Origin: Flavobacteriaceae bacterium
GTDB taxonomy: Bacteria; Bacteroidota; Bacteroidia; Flavobacteriales; Flavobacteriaceae
Direction: 5' to 3'
Assembly: GCA_004762155.1 (NCBI GenBank)
Contig: SIHP01000001.1
Span: 620,001 to 684,000 of the forward strand
Length of the DNA: 64,000 nt
In this document: positions 1-11,493 of the stretch, one piece after another
Layout: every line of letters starts with the position of its first letter
Numbering within the stretch: the stretch's first letter is position 1
Notes under the pieces: generated by a model
Databases searched by the model: none
What the model saw: the letters and a program-made list of their open reading frames with translations, nothing else
What the model was told of the DNA's origin: nothing
Translations under genes and position numbers: made by a program

Positions 1-2887
1 CAATTAATTTATTCTCTTCAGAAATATTTCCTGCTACCCCACCAACGTGGAAAGTACGTAATGTTAACTGTGTTCCTGGTTCACCAATAGATTGTGCTGC
101 AATTACACCAACTGCTTCTCCTCTTTGAACTTTGTTATTTGTAGATAAACTCTTACCATAACATTGCTCACAAATTCCTCTTTCTGCTTCACAAGTTAAT
201 GCTGAACGAACTTCTACTCTATCAATACCAGATTTTTGAATTTCACCAGCTACTTCATAACTTAGTAATTCTCCTGCTTTTGCTAAAACTTCCTCTGTTA
301 AAGGATGATAAACATCATGTAAAGCTACACGACCTTCAATTCTATCTGATAATGACTCAACGATTTCATCATTTTTCTTTAATGGAGTAATTTCTAATCC
401 ACGTAAAGTTCCACAATCTACTTCGTTAATAATAACATCTTGAGAAACATCTACTAAACGACGTGTTAAATAACCTGCATCGGCAGTTTTTAATGCTGTA
501 TCGGCAAGACCTTTACGAGCACCGTGAGTAGAGATAAAGTATTCTAAAATTGATAGTCCTTCCTTAAAGTTAGATAAAATTGGATTTTCAATAATTTCTC
601 CACCTCCTGCTGTAGATTTTTTAGGCTTTGCCATTAATCCACGCATACCAGTTAACTGACGAATTTGCTCTTTAGATCCACGTGCTCCAGAATCTAACAT
701 CATAAATACTGAGTTAAATCCTTGTTGATCTTCGCGTAAACGCTTCATAGATAACTCGGTTAATTGATTGTTTGTTGTTCCCCAAACATCAATTACTTGA
801 TTATAACGCTCTTTTTGCGTTAACATACCCATGTTATAGTTTCCTACAATTCCATCTACCTCTTTGTTTGCCTCAGCAATCATTGTGTGTTTTTCTTCTG
901 GAATAATAATATCTCCTAATGAGAATGATAAACCACCTTGGAAGGCAAATTTATATCCCATATTTTTAATTTCATCTAAGAACTGACCTGTTTCTGGTAT
1001 ATTGGTTACTTTTAAAATTCCACCAATAATTCCTCTTAATGATTTTTTTGTTAAAACCTCATTAATATATCCAGCTTTTTCAGGAACTACTTCATTAAAT
1101 AAAACACGACCAACTGTAGTTTTAATAATTTGAGTAGTTAATTCTCCTTCTTCATTAAAGTCTTTCGTACGAACTTTAATTCCAGCATTTAAATCAACCA
1201 TACCTTCGTTAAAAGCTATTGTTACTTCTTCTGGAGAATAGAAAGTTAAACCTTCACCTTTAATTGGAACTTCAGGTGTATGTTTACGTTCTTTTGTCAT
1301 ATAATATAACCCTAAAACCATATCCTGAGATGGTACTGTAATTGGAGCACCGTTTGCAGGATTTAAGATACTATGTGAAGCTAACATTAATAATTGTGCT
1401 TCTAAAACAGCTTCTGGTCCTAATGGTAAATGAACTGCCATTTGATCTCCATCAAAATCGGCATTGAAGGCTGTACATACTAATGGATGTAAACGAATTG
1501 CTTTTCCTTCAATTAATTTTGGTTGGAATGCTTGAATACCTAAACGGTGTAATGTAGGGGCACGGTTTAATAAAACTGGATGTCCTTTAATTACATTTTC
1601 TAAAATATCCCAAACAACAGGTTCTTTTCTATCTATAATTTTCTTTGCAGATTTTACAGTCTTTACAATTCCTCTTTCTATTAACTTACGTATAACAAAA
1701 GGCTTGTATAATTCTGCTGCCATATCTTTTGGCAATCCACATTCGAATAATCTTAATTCTGGTCCAACAACAATTACAGAACGTGCAGAATAATCAACAC
1801 GCTTACCTAATAAGTTCTGACGGAAACGTCCTTGCTTACCTTTTAAACTATCAGATAAAGACTTTAATGGTCTGTTAGATTCTGTTTTTACAGCTGATGA
1901 TTTACGTGTATTATCAAATAATGAATCTACAGATTCTTGCAACATACGCTTCTCGTTACGTAAGATAACTTCAGGAGCTTTAATCTCCATTAATCTCTTT
2001 AAACGGTTATTACGTATAATTACACGACGGTATAAATCATTTAAATCAGATGTAGCGAAACGACCACCATCTAATGGTACTAATGGACGTAATTCTGGCG
2101 GTATTACTGGAACCGCTTTCATAATCATCCATTCTGGTCTATTATCTCTATTCTTTTGAGAATCTCTAAAAGCTTCAACAACATTTAAACGCTTTAATGC
2201 TTCATTTTTACGTTGTTTAGAAGTTTCAGTATTTGCCTTATGTCTTAATTGGTATGATAACTCATCTAAATCGATACGAGCTAATAAATCAATTAAACAC
2301 TCAGCTCCCATTTTAGCAATAAACTTATCTGGGTCTGTATCATCTAAATATTGATTTTCTTTTGGAAGTTCATCCGCAATATCTAAATACTCTTCTTCAG
2401 TTAAGAAATCCATTTTTTGTAATGGTTCTCCTTCACCGTTTTTTGCAATACCTGGTTGAATTACTACATAACGTTCGTAGTAAATAATCATGTCTAACTT
2501 CTTAGATGGTAATCCTAATAAATATCCCATCTTGTTAGGTAACGATCTAAAGTACCAAATGTGTGCTACAGGAACAACTAAATTAATATGTCCTACACGA
2601 TCTCTACGTACTTTCTTTTCTGTCACTTCTACACCACAACGGTCACATACAATACCTTTGTAACGAATTCTTTTATATTTTCCACAAGCACATTCGTAGT
2701 CTTTTACAGGACCAAAAATACGCTCACAAAATAAACCATCACGTTCTGGTTTATGTGTACGGTAATTGATTGTTTCTGGCTTTAAAACTTCACCTTTTGA
2801 TGCCTCTAAAATAGATTCAGGTGATGCTAAACCAATCGAAATTTTGTTAAACTTCTTAACAGTGTATTTTTCGTTTTTTCTTGCCAT
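1..2887 (-). CDS. rpoC: RNA polymerase subunit beta' (N-terminal two thirds, cut by window edge)
   Basis: This is the largest subunit of RNA polymerase, carrying the catalytic Mg site. The minus-strand frame opens at the ATG at 2885-2887 ([13 protein letters not shown]...) and stays open for about 962 codons to the left edge, so roughly the last third is missing. The N-terminal zinc-binding region (CERCGVEV, near 2630) and the catalytic [10 protein letters not shown] loop (near 1440-1460) are both readable, so the visible part looks functional. It lies 101 bp downstream of rpoB, and that gap holds two hairpins. The rpoB-rpoC order is the normal bacterial one. The identification is certain; only the C-terminus cannot be judged. 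Confidence 0.97.
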   Translation of the reverse strand, partial: MARKNEKYTVKKFNKISIGLASPESILEASKGEVLKPETINYRTHKPERDGLFCERIFGPVKDYECACGKYKRIRYKGIVCDRCGVEVTEKKVRRDRVGHINLVVPVAHIWYFRSLPNKMGYLLGLPSKKLDMIIYYERYVVIQPGIAKNGEGEPLQKMDFLTEEEYLDIADELPKENQYLDDTDPDKFIAKMGAECLIDLLARIDLDELSYQLRHKANTETSKQRKNEALKRLNVVEAFRDSQKNRDNRPEWMIMKAVPVIPPELRPLVPLDGGRFATSDLNDLYRRVIIRNNRLKRLMEIKAPEVILRNEKRMLQESVDSLFDNTRKSSAVKTESNRPLKSLSDSLKGKQGRFRQNLLGKRVDYSARSVIVVGPELRLFECGLPKDMAAELYKPFVIRKLIERGIVKTVKSAKKIIDRKEPVVWDILENVIKGHPVLLNRAPTLHRLGIQAFQPKLIEGKAIRLHPLVCTAFNADFDGDQMAVHLPLGPEAVLEAQLLMLASHSILNPANGAPITVPSQDMVLGLYYMTKERKHTPEVPIKGEGLTFYSPEEVTIAFNEGMVDLNAGIKVRTKDFNEEGELTTQIIKTTVGRVLFNEVVPEKAGYINEVLTKKSLRGIIGGILKVTNIPETGQFLDEIKNMGYKFAFQGGLSFSLGDIIIPEEKHTMIAEANKEVDGIVGNYNMGMLTQKERYNQVIDVWGTTNNQLTELSMKRLREDQQGFNSVFMMLDSGARGSKEQIRQLTGMRGLMAKPKKSTAGGGEIIENPILSNFKEGLSILEYFISTHGARKGLADTALKTADAGYLTRRLVDVSQDVIINEVDCGTLRGLEITPLKKNDEIVESLSDRIEGRVALHDVYHPLTEEVLAKAGELLSYEVAGEIQKSGIDRVEVRSALTCEAERGICEQCYGKSLSTNNKVQRGEAVGVIAAQSIGEPGTQLTLRTFHVGGVAGNISEENKLI

Positions 2888-2952
2888 AATAATGGATTCG
2901 AATTTAAATTTTGTAGTCTCTTACGAGACGAAATATTGAAAAAATGATTTGC

Positions 2953-2974
2953 CTTCGGGTTATAAAACCCGAAG
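2953..2974 (-). promoter_or_regulatory. strong hairpin in the rpoB-rpoC intergenic space
   Basis: A perfect 9-bp stem (CTTCGGGTT / AACCCGAAG) with a 4-nt loop lies just after the rpoB stop. A second smaller hairpin (GTCTC-TTAC-GAGAC) sits at 2916-2929, close to the rpoC start. On the minus strand a short T-run comes only about 7 nt after the large stem, so this is at best a partial terminator. It could be an RNase processing or attenuation site between rpoB and rpoC. Confidence 0.5.
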
Positions 2975-2988
2975 ACACTTCACTGTAC

Positions 2989-5900
2989 TTACTCTTCTAA
3001 CTTAACGTCTAATCCTAAACCTTTAAGTTCGTGCATTAATACGTTAAATGATTCTGGTAAACCTGGTTCTGGCATTTGCTCTCCCTTAACAATTGCTTCG
3101 TAAGTTTTAGCTCTACCTAATACATCATCAGATTTTACAGTTAAGATTTCTCTTAAGATACTTGATGCACCATATGCTTCAAGTGCCCAAACTTCCATCT
3201 CTCCAAAACGCTGACCTCCAAATTGAGCTTTACCTCCTAATGGTTGTTGTGTAATTAATGAATAAGGTCCAATAGAACGCGCATGCATTTTATCTTCAAT
3301 CATGTGACCTAACTTAATCATATATATAATACCAACTGTTGCTCTTTGATCAAATCGTTTACCTGTTCCTCCATCATATAAATATGTATGTCCGAATCTT
3401 GGTACACCTGCATTATCTGTAATTTCATTAATCTGATCCAAAGATGCTCCATCAAAAATTGGTGTTGCATATTTAGTCCCTAATTTTTGACCTGCCCAAC
3501 CAAGAACAGTTTCATAAATTTGACCAATGTTCATACGAGATGGTACCCCTAATGGGTTTAGTACAATATCAACTGGTGTTCCGTCTTCTAAAAAAGGCAT
3601 ATCTTCTTGACGTACAATACGTGCTACAATACCTTTATTTCCGTGACGTCCTGCCATCTTATCACCAACTTTTAATTTACGTTTCTTAGCGATGTAAATT
3701 TTAGCCAATTTTAAAATTCCAGCTGGTAATTCATCTCCTACAGAAATAGTAAATTTCTCACGACGTAAAACACCCTGTAAATCGTTTACTTTAATCTTAT
3801 AGTTGTGAACTAATTCTTTTACTAAAGAATTTAACTCTTTATCTGTTGTCCAAGTACCATGTAAGTGTGTAAAATCATCAACAGAATTTAACATTTTTTG
3901 AGTAAACTTTTTACCTTTTGGTAAAACTTCTTCTCCTAAATCATTAAAGATTCCTTGTGATGTTTTTCCTGTAATTAATCCAAATAATTTTTCGACTAAA
4001 ATATCTTTTAATCCTTCAAACTTAGACACAAATGAAGCCTCTAAAGCAGCTATAGCTTCTTTATCTCTAGCACGTTTGTTTTTATCTTTTACAGCACGCT
4101 TAAATAATTTTTTACCAATTACTACACCTCTTAATGAAGGAGAAGCTTTTAAAGATGCATCTTTTACATCTCCTGCTTTATCTCCAAAAATAGCACGTAA
4201 TAATTTTTCTTCTGGTGTTGGATCAGATTCTCCTTTTGGAGTAATTTTACCAATTAAAATATCTCCTGGCTTAACCTCTGCTCCAATACGAATCATTCCG
4301 CTTTCATCTAAGTCTTTAGTAGCCTCTTCTGAAACATTAGGAATATCGTTTGTTAATTCTTCACTTCCTAATTTCGTATCACGAACATCTAATGAATATT
4401 CATCAATATGAATAGAAGTAAAAATATCTTCACGAACAACTTTTTCAGAAATTACAATTGCATCCTCAAAGTTATACCCTTTCCAAGGCATAAAGGCTAC
4501 TTTCATATTTCTACCTAAAGCTAATTCTCCTTTTTGTGTAGCATAACCTTCACAAAGAACTTGACCTTCTTCAACTCTATCACCAACTTGTACAATTGGT
4601 TTTAAGTTAATATTTGTTCCTTGGTTAGTTTTTCTAAACTTAATTAAGTTATATGATTTTTCATCTGGCTCAAAGCTTACTAAACGCTCTTCATCAGTTC
4701 TATCATACTTAATTATAATTTTATTTGCATCAACATATTCAATAACACCAGCACCTTCAGCATTGATTAAAATACGTGAATCTTTTGCTACTCTACGTTC
4801 TAATCCTGTACCTACTATTGGTGATTCAGGTCGTAATAATGGAACTGCTTGACGCATCATGTTAGATCCCATTAATGCACGATTGGCATCATCATGTTCC
4901 AAGAAAGGGATTAAAGATGCTGATATAGAAGCTATTTGATTAGGAGCTACATCCATATAGTTAACCTGATCTGGTGTTACTACTGGAAAATCTCCTTGCT
5001 CTCTTACAATTACTTTCTCTACATCTATAGTTCCGTCTTCTTTTACAGCAACATTAGATTGTGCAAAATTCATTCCTTCTTCCTCTTCTGCACTCAAATA
5101 CATTGGAGCTTCAGGTTCAACAACACCGTCAGTTACTTTCTTATATGGAGTCTCTATAAAACCAAGATTATTTACTTTTGCATAAACAGCTAAAGAAGAT
5201 ATTAAACCAATGTTTGGTCCCTCTGGTGTTTCAATAGGACAAAGTCTTCCGTAGTGAGTATAATGTACATCACGAACCTCAAACCCTGCTCTTTCTCTTG
5301 ATAAACCTCCTGGTCCTAGTGCCGATAAACGACGCTTGTGTGTAATCTCTGCTAATGGATTTGTTTGATCCATGAATTGAGATAACTGGTTAGTACCAAA
5401 AAATGAATTAATTACAGATGATAATGTTTTTGCATTAATTAAATCAATTGGTGTAAAAACTTCGTTGTCACGTACATTCATTCTTTCACGAATTGTACGA
5501 GCCATACGAGCTAAACCTACTCCAAACTGACCTGCAAGCTGTTCTCCTACTGTACGTACACGACGGTTAGATAAGTGATCAATATCATCAACTTCTGCTT
5601 TTGAATTAATTAATTCAATTAAGTATTTGATGATTGTAATAATATCATTCTTAGTTAATACTTTCTGATCAATTGGTTCATTCAATTGAAGTTTCGTGTT
5701 CATTCTAAAACGACCAACTTCTCCTAAATTATAACGTTGTTCTGAAAAGAATAACTTGTCAATAATTCCTCTTGCTGTCTCCTCATCTGGCGGTTCAGCA
5801 TTACGTAATTGTCTATATATATGTTCTACGGCTTCTTTTTCTGAATTCGTAGGATCTTTTTGCAATGTATTATGAATGATGGCATAATCTGCTTGCTGGT

Positions 5901-6792
5901 TATCTTGTTTGTGTAATAACACAGTTTTAACTCCAGATTCTATTATCTCATCAATATGCTCTTTCTCTAAAATAGTATCACGGTCAAAAACAATTTCGTT
6001 ACGTTCAATTGATACAACTTCCCCTGTATCTTCATCAACGAAATCTTCATGCCAAGTTTTTAAAACTCTTGCTGCTAATTTACGTCCTAACACTTTTTTT
6101 AATCCTGCTTTTGAAACTTTAATTTCTTCAGCTAAATCAAAAATCTCTAAAATATCTTTATCTCTTTCAAAACCTATTGCTCTGAATAATGTAGTTACTG
6201 GTAATTTTTTCTTTCTATCAATATAAGCATACATTACTTGATTGATATCCGTAGCAAATTCTATCCATGATCCTTTGAAAGGAATTACTCTTGCAGAGTA
6301 TAATTTAGTTCCATTTGCGTGGAATGATTGACCGAAAAACACACCAGGTGAACGGTGTAATTGAGACACTACAACTCTCTCTGCTCCATTAATTATGAAT
6401 GTCCCAGAATTTGTCATATAAGGTATAGTACCTAAATAAACATCTTGTACAATTGTTTCGAAATCCTCGTGTTCTTCGTCTGTACAGTAAAGCTTTAAAC
6501 GTGCTTTTAAAGGAACACTATGTGTTAATCCTCTTTCAATACATTCTTGAATGCTATATCTAGGTGGATCTACGAAATAATCTAAAAATTCTAAAACGAA
6601 TTGATTACGCGTATCTGTAATTGGAAAGTTATCCATAAAGGTTTTGTACAAACCTTCTTCACCACGCTCTTCTGCTTTTGTTTGTAATTGAAAAAAGTCT
6701 TGGAAAGACTTTACCTGAATATCTAGAAAATCTGGATAATCAGTTCTCAATTGAGAAGATGCGAAGTTAATTCTTTCAGTAGTATTTATCAT
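2989..6792 (-). CDS. rpoB: RNA polymerase subunit beta
   Basis: This is the beta subunit of RNA polymerase, about 1267 residues and normal for Bacteroidota. The start is placed at the ATG at 6790-6792 ([10 protein letters not shown]); an in-frame TTG two codons upstream (6798) would add two residues. The rifampicin region is intact ([17 protein letters not shown], then [12 protein letters not shown]), as are the conserved C-terminal motifs [12 protein letters not shown] and [24 protein letters not shown]. In the rifampicin cluster the residues D of FMDQ, H of THKR and S of RLSAL are wild type, so no classical resistance change is seen. It is co-directional with rplJL upstream and rpoC downstream. 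Confidence 0.98.
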   Translation of the reverse strand: MINTTERINFASSQLRTDYPDFLDIQVKSFQDFFQLQTKAEERGEEGLYKTFMDNFPITDTRNQFVLEFLDYFVDPPRYSIQECIERGLTHSVPLKARLKLYCTDEEHEDFETIVQDVYLGTIPYMTNSGTFIINGAERVVVSQLHRSPGVFFGQSFHANGTKLYSARVIPFKGSWIEFATDINQVMYAYIDRKKKLPVTTLFRAIGFERDKDILEIFDLAEEIKVSKAGLKKVLGRKLAARVLKTWHEDFVDEDTGEVVSIERNEIVFDRDTILEKEHIDEIIESGVKTVLLHKQDNQQADYAIIHNTLQKDPTNSEKEAVEHIYRQLRNAEPPDEETARGIIDKLFFSEQRYNLGEVGRFRMNTKLQLNEPIDQKVLTKNDIITIIKYLIELINSKAEVDDIDHLSNRRVRTVGEQLAGQFGVGLARMARTIRERMNVRDNEVFTPIDLINAKTLSSVINSFFGTNQLSQFMDQTNPLAEITHKRRLSALGPGGLSRERAGFEVRDVHYTHYGRLCPIETPEGPNIGLISSLAVYAKVNNLGFIETPYKKVTDGVVEPEAPMYLSAEEEEGMNFAQSNVAVKEDGTIDVEKVIVREQGDFPVVTPDQVNYMDVAPNQIASISASLIPFLEHDDANRALMGSNMMRQAVPLLRPESPIVGTGLERRVAKDSRILINAEGAGVIEYVDANKIIIKYDRTDEERLVSFEPDEKSYNLIKFRKTNQGTNINLKPIVQVGDRVEEGQVLCEGYATQKGELALGRNMKVAFMPWKGYNFEDAIVISEKVVREDIFTSIHIDEYSLDVRDTKLGSEELTNDIPNVSEEATKDLDESGMIRIGAEVKPGDILIGKITPKGESDPTPEEKLLRAIFGDKAGDVKDASLKASPSLRGVVIGKKLFKRAVKDKNKRARDKEAIAALEASFVSKFEGLKDILVEKLFGLITGKTSQGIFNDLGEEVLPKGKKFTQKMLNSVDDFTHLHGTWTTDKELNSLVKELVHNYKIKVNDLQGVLRREKFTISVGDELPAGILKLAKIYIAKKRKLKVGDKMAGRHGNKGIVARIVRQEDMPFLEDGTPVDIVLNPLGVPSRMNIGQIYETVLGWAGQKLGTKYATPIFDGASLDQINEITDNAGVPRFGHTYLYDGGTGKRFDQRATVGIIYMIKLGHMIEDKMHARSIGPYSLITQQPLGGKAQFGGQRFGEMEVWALEAYGASSILREILTVKSDDVLGRAKTYEAIVKGEQMPEPGLPESFNVLMHELKGLGLDVKLEE

Positions 6793-6898
6793 TGCCAAAA
6801 GAGTATCTATTTTTAAATTAAAAATATTTTATTGAAGCCCATTAGGGTTTTTGTATTCTTTTGCTTTCTAAAAAAGTAATATTATATTTTTTTGAAAA

Positions 6899-6953
6899 CA
6901 AATATATACACAAAATGGTTTAGGGCTAAAACAATAGTCTCAGCGCCTAAACC
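6899..6953 (-). promoter_or_regulatory. rplL-rpoB spacer: hairpin plus a -7-like box
   Basis: On the minus strand this spacer first has an interrupted stem (GGTTTAGG with CCTAAACC, extended by AGC/GCT, 6917-6953). It then has TATATTTG (6899-6906), which matches the Bacteroidota -7 consensus TAnnTTTG. A well-spaced -33 TTG is not clear: the nearest is about 25 nt away. By analogy with the known attenuator between rplL and rpoB in enterobacteria, this could both limit read-through and restart transcription into rpoBC. Function is inferred. Confidence 0.35.
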
Positions 6954-6990
6954 TTTATTTGTTACTCCCAGAACAATCTGGGAAAGTAGC

Positions 6991-7365
6991 TTACTTTAAT
7001 TCTACTTCAGCTCCTGCTTCTTCTAAAGACTTTTTAAGACCTTCTGCCTCATCTTTAGAAATACCTTCTTTTACTGCTGCTGGAGCGCTATCTACGATAC
7101 CTTTAGCTTCTTTTAATCCTAAACCAGTTAATTCTTTAACTAATTTAACAACTGCTAATTTAGAACCACCAGCTGCTGTTAAGATAACATCAAATTCTGT
7201 TTTTTCTTCAGCTGCGTCTCCACCTGCTGCTCCACCTGCTGCTACTGCTACTGCTGCTGCTGCTGGCTCAATACCGTATTCATCTTTTAAAATATCAGCT
7301 AATTCATTAACTTCTTTTACTGTTAAGTTAACTAATTGTTCTGCGAAATCTTTTAAATCTGCCAT
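6991..7365 (-). CDS. rplL: 50S ribosomal protein L7/L12
   Basis: This is the flexible stalk protein of the large ribosomal subunit, which recruits translation GTPases. It has 124 residues, the usual length. The N-terminal dimerisation part ([19 protein letters not shown]) is followed by an alanine/glycine-rich hinge at about residues 35-52 and then the conserved globular C-terminal domain ([20 protein letters not shown]). It lies 48 bp downstream of rplJ, its binding partner. Confidence 0.98.
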   Translation of the reverse strand: MADLKDFAEQLVNLTVKEVNELADILKDEYGIEPAAAAVAVAAGGAAGGDAAEEKTEFDVILTAAGGSKLAVVKLVKELTGLGLKEAKGIVDSAPAAVKEGISKDEAEGLKKSLEEAGAEVELK

Positions 7366-7413
7366 TTTAATTGTTTTTGTAAATTTTATTATTTTAGTTT
7401 ATAGTGCGCGAAA

Positions 7414-7929
7414 TTATTTCTCTGATAATGTCTTTAAAATACCAGATAATTTATTACCTCCTGATTGTAATGCTGAAACAACATTCTTAGCAGGTGATTG
7501 TAATAATCCAATAATATCTCCGATAAGTTCTTCTCTAGACTTGATGTTTACAAGAGCGTCTAATTGGTTATCACCAACATAAACAGATTCTTCTACATAA
7601 GCTCCTTTTAATAGAGGCTTTTCAGATTTTTTACGGAATTCTTTAATTACTTTTGCTGGAGCATTTGCTGCTTCAGAAATCATTAATGAAGTATTACCTT
7701 TTAATGTAGTAGGTAAATCTTCAAAGTCTTTATCAGAAGCTTCCATTGCTTTCTCTAGCAATGTGTTCTTTACAACAGACAATTGTACATTAGCTTTAAA
7801 ACATGCTCTACGTAAATTAGAGGTAGTTAATGCATCTAAACCAGAAATATCTGCTAAATAGATTGTGTTTGCATCTGCTAATTTTGCTGTTAAATCTTGT
7901 ATTACTTGTGATTTGTCTTCTCTAGTCAT
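7414..7929 (-). CDS. rplJ: 50S ribosomal protein L10
   Basis: L10 anchors the L7/L12 dimers to 23S rRNA. It has 171 residues and begins MTREDKSQVIQDLTAKLADA. The C-terminal helix that binds L12 ends in GGNKLSGILKTLSEK. It sits 20 bp after rplA and 48 bp before rplL in the standard rplKAJL order. The rplA-rplJ gap is too short for a long L10 autoregulatory leader of the enterobacterial type, and I see none. Confidence 0.97.
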   Translation of the reverse strand: MTREDKSQVIQDLTAKLADANTIYLADISGLDALTTSNLRRACFKANVQLSVVKNTLLEKAMEASDKDFEDLPTTLKGNTSLMISEAANAPAKVIKEFRKKSEKPLLKGAYVEESVYVGDNQLDALVNIKSREELIGDIIGLLQSPAKNVVSALQSGGNKLSGILKTLSEK

Positions 7930-7949
7930 GATCTATTAATTTAACGGCC

Positions 7950-8639
7950 TTACAATATAGATTTTTCCTCTACAGCAATACTAGGACTCATTGTTGAAGA
8001 CATAAAAATACTCTTAATGTATGCTCCCTTTGCCGCTGTTGGCTTTAATTTTAATAACGTTTGAAGTAATTCATTCGCATTTTCTTGGATTTTTTGAGCA
8101 TCAAAAGACACTTTTCCAATTGCTGCATGAACGATACCAGTTTTATCAACTTTAAAGTCAATTTTACCAGCTTTCACCTCTGTAACTGCTTTTGCTACGT
8201 CCATTGTTACTGTACCTGTCTTTGGGTTAGGCATTAAACCTCTTGGTCCTAAAACACGACCTAAAGGACCTAACTTACCCATAACACTTGGCATAGTTAT
8301 AATAACGTCAACGTCAGTCCATCCTCCTTTAATTTTTTGAAGGTATTCATCTAATCCAACATAATCTGCACCAGCTGCTGTAGCTTCTGCTTCTTTATCT
8401 GGAGTTACTAATGCTAAAACTTTAACATCTTTACCTGTTCCATGTGGTAATGTTACTACACCACGAACCATTTGATTTGCTTTACGAGGATCTACTCCTA
8501 AACGTACTGCTAAATCTACAGATGCGTCAAACTTTACTGTTGTAATTTCTTTTACTAATGCTGATGCATCTTTTAAGCTATAAACTTTAGAGCTATCTAC
8601 TTTAGCACGAGCTTCTTTTTGCTTTCTACTGATTGCCAT
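7950..8639 (-). CDS. rplA: 50S ribosomal protein L1
   Basis: L1 forms the mobile L1 stalk and helps eject deacylated tRNA. It has 229 residues, the family's normal size. The family signature is readable in the region [19 protein letters not shown]. The C-terminal tail is slightly extended ([12 protein letters not shown]). It is 20 bp from rplK upstream and 20 bp from rplJ downstream, forming one transcription unit. Confidence 0.98.
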   Translation of the reverse strand: MAISRKQKEARAKVDSSKVYSLKDASALVKEITTVKFDASVDLAVRLGVDPRKANQMVRGVVTLPHGTGKDVKVLALVTPDKEAEATAAGADYVGLDEYLQKIKGGWTDVDVIITMPSVMGKLGPLGRVLGPRGLMPNPKTGTVTMDVAKAVTEVKAGKIDFKVDKTGIVHAAIGKVSFDAQKIQENANELLQTLLKLKPTAAKGAYIKSIFMSSTMSPSIAVEEKSIL

Positions 8640-8659
8640 TTCTAAATATCTTTTAAAGT

Positions 8660-9097
8660 TTAAGCAGGTGCATCACCTGTTACTGTTAATCCCATAGAAC
8701 GAGCTGTACCTGCGATCATTCTCATTGCTGATTCAACTTCAAAGGCATTCATATCTACCATTTTGTCTTCTGCAATTCCTCTGATTTGATCCCAAGATAC
8801 TTTTGCTACCTTATTTCTATTAGGTTCTCCTGATCCTTTTTTAACTTTGGCCGCTTCTAATAATTGTACTGCAGCTGGTGGTGTTTTTACAACAAATTCA
8901 AATGATTTGTCTTTATAAACAGTTATAACAACAGGTAAAACTTTACCTTGTTTGTCCTGTGTACGCGCATTAAATTGCTTACAGAACTCCATGATGTTAA
9001 CACCGGCAGCACCTAAAGCGGGTCCAACTGGTGGCGACGGATTCGCAGCACCTCCCCTTACTTGTAGTTTAACTAATTTACTTATTTCTTTTGCCAT
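8660..9097 (-). CDS. rplK: 50S ribosomal protein L11
   Basis: L11 is part of the GTPase-associated centre and is needed for stringent-response sensing by RelA/SpoT-type enzymes. It has 145 residues. The N-terminal proline-rich region ([15 protein letters not shown]) and the C-terminal RNA-binding domain ([12 protein letters not shown]) are both complete. It lies between nusG (66 bp away) and rplA. Confidence 0.98.
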   Translation of the reverse strand: MAKEISKLVKLQVRGGAANPSPPVGPALGAAGVNIMEFCKQFNARTQDKQGKVLPVVITVYKDKSFEFVVKTPPAAVQLLEAAKVKKGSGEPNRNKVAKVSWDQIRGIAEDKMVDMNAFEVESAMRMIAGTARSMGLTVTGDAPA

Positions 9098-9163
9098 TGT
9101 TTAAAATTTAATGATATGTTTTAATTGAAAGCTAAAAACACATCTTATATAGGTTGTAACAAA

Positions 9164-9715
9164 TTATATTTTTTCTACTTGCATATAACTTAATTCTAAT
9201 GGTGTTTTTCTTCCGAAAATTTTAACCATCACTTCAAGCTTACGCTTTTCTTCATTTACTTTTTCAATAGTACCATCAAAACCATTAAACGGTCCATCTA
9301 CCACTTTTACGGTCTCTCCAACATTATAAGGTATTGCTACACTTTCATCTTTAATAGAAAGTTCATCTACTTTACCTAACATTCTATTCACCTCTGATTT
9401 TCGCATTGGTACAGGGTCACCACCTTTTGTCTCACCTAAAAAACCTATAACACCAGTTACTGATTTAATAACGTGAGGAACTTCTCCAGCCAAATTAGCT
9501 TCAACCATAATGTAACCAGGGAAATAAACTCTCTCTCTGTTTATTTTTTTCCCATTTCTGATTTGAATTACTTTCTCTGTAGGCACAATAACTTGGCTTA
9601 CATAATCAGATAATCCTAAACGAGATATTTCAGTTTCTATATAGTTTTTAACTTTATTCTCTTGACCACCAATTGCTCTCACAACGTACCATTTCATCAC
9701 CGAATTATCAGCCAT
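9164..9715 (-). CDS. nusG: transcription termination/antitermination factor NusG
   Basis: NusG binds RNA polymerase, suppresses pausing and couples transcription to translation or Rho. It has 183 residues: an NGN domain (WYVVRAIGGQENKVKNYIE, residues about 9-27, to ESVAIPYN) and a C-terminal KOW domain (VKVVDGPFNGFDGTIEKV, about residues 133-150). The first ATG (MADNSVMKWYVV) is taken; the Met at residue 7 is an alternative. It is 9 bp downstream of secE, so the two are probably co-translated. Confidence 0.97.
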   Translation of the reverse strand: MADNSVMKWYVVRAIGGQENKVKNYIETEISRLGLSDYVSQVIVPTEKVIQIRNGKKINRERVYFPGYIMVEANLAGEVPHVIKSVTGVIGFLGETKGGDPVPMRKSEVNRMLGKVDELSIKDESVAIPYNVGETVKVVDGPFNGFDGTIEKVNEEKRKLEVMVKIFGRKTPLELSYMQVEKI

Positions 9716-9724
9716 AATATTTAT

Positions 9725-9922
9725 CTATTTATTAAATAATCCGAAAAAAGTATCTAACAAAAACTGAAAACCTTTATCTATACCTGCAACAAGAACTGCA
9801 AATAATATAGTAAATACAGCTACTACAACAGCTGATTTTTGCGCCTCTTCACGAGTAATCCAAGTTACATTTTCACTTAGTTCTTCAAAAGAGCCTTTGA
9901 TGTATTGTATTAAGTTATTCAT
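9725..9922 (-). CDS. secE: preprotein translocase subunit SecE
   Basis: This is the small essential subunit of the SecYEG channel in the inner membrane. It has 65 residues with an amphipathic N-terminal helix (YIKGSFEELSENVTWITRE, about residues 7-25) and one transmembrane segment (AVVVAVFTILFAVLVAGI, about 31-48). This is the single-span form usual outside enterobacteria. It lies 14 bp downstream of tRNA-Trp and 9 bp before nusG. Confidence 0.95.
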   Translation of the reverse strand: MNNLIQYIKGSFEELSENVTWITREEAQKSAVVVAVFTILFAVLVAGIDKGFQFLLDTFFGLFNK

Positions 9923-9936
9923 TTTTTTTTAGTTTG

Positions 9937-10009
9937 CACGGATTGAGGGACTCGAACCCCCGACACCTGGTTTTGGAGACCAGTGCTCTACCAACTGAGC
10001 TAAACCCGT
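9937..10009 (-). tRNA. tRNA-Trp (anticodon CCA)
   Basis: A full 73-nt cloverleaf can be folded on the minus strand. The acceptor ACGGGTT pairs with AATCCGT with one G-U pair. There is a D-arm GCTCAGTTGGTAGAGC, an anticodon stem CTGGT/ACCAG with loop CTCCAAA (anticodon CCA), and a T-arm with GGTTCGAGT. CCA is not encoded. It sits between tuf and secE, a common location for trnW in bacteria. Confidence 0.95.
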
Positions 10010-10017
10010 TTATTATA

Positions 10018-10050
10018 AAGGTATCCCTTTTTTAAAGGGACACCTTTTTA
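10018..10050 (-). terminator. hairpin between tuf and tRNA-Trp
   Basis: An inverted repeat (AAAGGTATCCCTTT / AAAGGGACACCTTT, one mismatch) with a short loop follows the tuf stop. T-richness is modest on the minus strand, so partial termination or processing upstream of tRNA-Trp is as likely as full termination. Confidence 0.5.
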
Positions 10051-10068
10051 TAGTTTAAGACTTAAAAA

Positions 10069-11256
10069 TTAGTCTAAAATTTCAGTTACCTGACCAGCTC
10101 CTACTGTTCTACCACCTTCACGGATTGCAAATTGTAGACCTAAGTTTAATGCAATTGGTTGAATTAAATCAACGTGAATAGTTAAGTTATCACCTGGCAT
10201 AACCATCTCAACTCCTTCTGGTAAAACAATATTACCAGTTACATCAGTTGTACGTACGTAAAACTGTGGACGATAGTTATTATGGAATGGAGTATGACGT
10301 CCACCTTCTTCTTTCTTTAAGACATAAACCTCTGCTTTAAATTTAGCATGTGGAGTTACTGAACCTGGCTTACAGATTACCATACCTCTTTTAATATCTT
10401 CTTTTGCAACACCTCTTAACAAGATACCTGCATTATCTCCAGCCTCACCTCTATCAAGGATCTGACGGAACATTTCAATACCAGTTACTGTAGAAGTTAA
10501 CTTCTCAGTACCCATACCTATAATTTCAACAGGATCACCAGAGTTGATGATACCAGTTTCTATACGACCAGTAGCAACAGTACCACGACCAGTAATAGAG
10601 AATACATCTTCAATAGGCATTAAGAAATCTTTTTCAGTCTCTCTTGGCGGCTCTTCGATCCAAGCATCAACTTGATTCATTAATTCTAAAACAGTATCAA
10701 CCCATTTTTGCTCACCATTTAAAGCACCTAAAGCTGAACCAGCAACTACAGGACCATTATCTCCATCATACTCATAGAAAGATAACAATTCTCTAACTTC
10801 CATTTCAACTAATTCTAATAACTCTTCATCATCAACCATATCAACTTTGTTCATAAAAACAACGATACGAGGAATACCAACTTGACGACCTAATAAGATA
10901 TGCTCACGAGTTTGAGGCATTGGACCATCTGTAGCAGCAACTACTAAGATAGCTCCGTCCATTTGTGCAGCACCGGTTACCATGTTCTTTACATAATCCG
11001 CGTGACCAGGACAATCTACGTGTGCATAGTGACGAGTTTCTGTAGCATACTCTACGTGAGAAGAGTTAATTGTTATACCTCTTTCTTTCTCCTCTGGAGC
11101 ATTATCAATTTGATCAAAAGCTTTAGCTTCTGAAAATCCTGCATCAGCTAAAACTTTAGTAATAGCGGCAGTTAAAGTAGTTTTACCGTGATCTACGTGT
11201 CCAATTGTTCCAATGTTTAAATGGGGCTTCGAACGATCGTAAGTTTCTTTTGCCAT
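10069..11256 (-). CDS. tuf: translation elongation factor Tu
   Basis: This GTPase delivers aminoacyl-tRNA to the ribosome. It has 395 residues, full length. The nucleotide-binding motifs are GHVDHGKTT (G1), DCPGHADYV (G3) and NKVDM (G4). Domains 2 and 3 follow to the end ([15 protein letters not shown]). It is immediately downstream of four tRNA genes and upstream of tRNA-Trp-secE-nusG, an arrangement also known from the E. coli thrU-tyrU-glyT-thrT-tufB region. Confidence 0.98.
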   Translation of the reverse strand: MAKETYDRSKPHLNIGTIGHVDHGKTTLTAAITKVLADAGFSEAKAFDQIDNAPEEKERGITINSSHVEYATETRHYAHVDCPGHADYVKNMVTGAAQMDGAILVVAATDGPMPQTREHILLGRQVGIPRIVVFMNKVDMVDDEELLELVEMEVRELLSFYEYDGDNGPVVAGSALGALNGEQKWVDTVLELMNQVDAWIEEPPRETEKDFLMPIEDVFSITGRGTVATGRIETGIINSGDPVEIIGMGTEKLTSTVTGIEMFRQILDRGEAGDNAGILLRGVAKEDIKRGMVICKPGSVTPHAKFKAEVYVLKKEEGGRHTPFHNNYRPQFYVRTTDVTGNIVLPEGVEMVMPGDNLTIHVDLIQPIALNLGLQFAIREGGRTVGAGQVTEILD

Positions 11257-11313
11257 GATTATTAATTTTAATTCTTAGTTATATATTAGTGTTACTTTAA
11301 AACCCTTTTATAG

Positions 11314-11386
11314 AGCCAATGACGGGATTTGAACCCGTGACCTCATCCCTACCAAGGATGCGCTCTACCAACTGAGCTACACCGGC
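11314..11386 (-). tRNA. tRNA-Thr (anticodon GGT)
   Basis: A minus-strand cloverleaf of 73 nt. The acceptor GCCGGTG pairs with CATTGGC using G-U pairs. The anticodon stem is CATCC/GGATG with loop TTGGTAG, so the anticodon is GGT. The T-arm has GGTTCAAATCC. It is the tRNA nearest to tuf in the four-tRNA cluster. Confidence 0.94.
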
Positions 11387-11397
11387 TTGGATTTTTG

Positions 11398-11470
11398 AGC
11401 GGGAGACCGGGTTCGAACCGGCGACATTCAGCTTGGAAGGCTGACGCTCTACCAACTGAGCTACTCTCGC
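11398..11470 (-). tRNA. tRNA-Gly (anticodon TCC)
   Basis: A minus-strand cloverleaf of 73 nt with anticodon stem TCAGC/GCTGA and loop CTTCCAA, giving anticodon TCC. The acceptor GCGAGAG faces CTCCCGC, which leaves an A:C mismatch at the fourth pair; the other six pairs are canonical. The gene is otherwise complete and sits in the conserved Thr-Tyr-Gly-Thr cluster, so it is probably functional. Confidence 0.9.
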
Positions 11471-11493
11471 ATTTCTTTAATAAAAAATAATAG

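Noticed and set aside
6959..7582. A 207-codon plus-strand frame opposite rplL and rplJ
   Set aside because: It is antisense to two essential ribosomal protein genes and is alanine/serine/proline-rich by codon reflection only.
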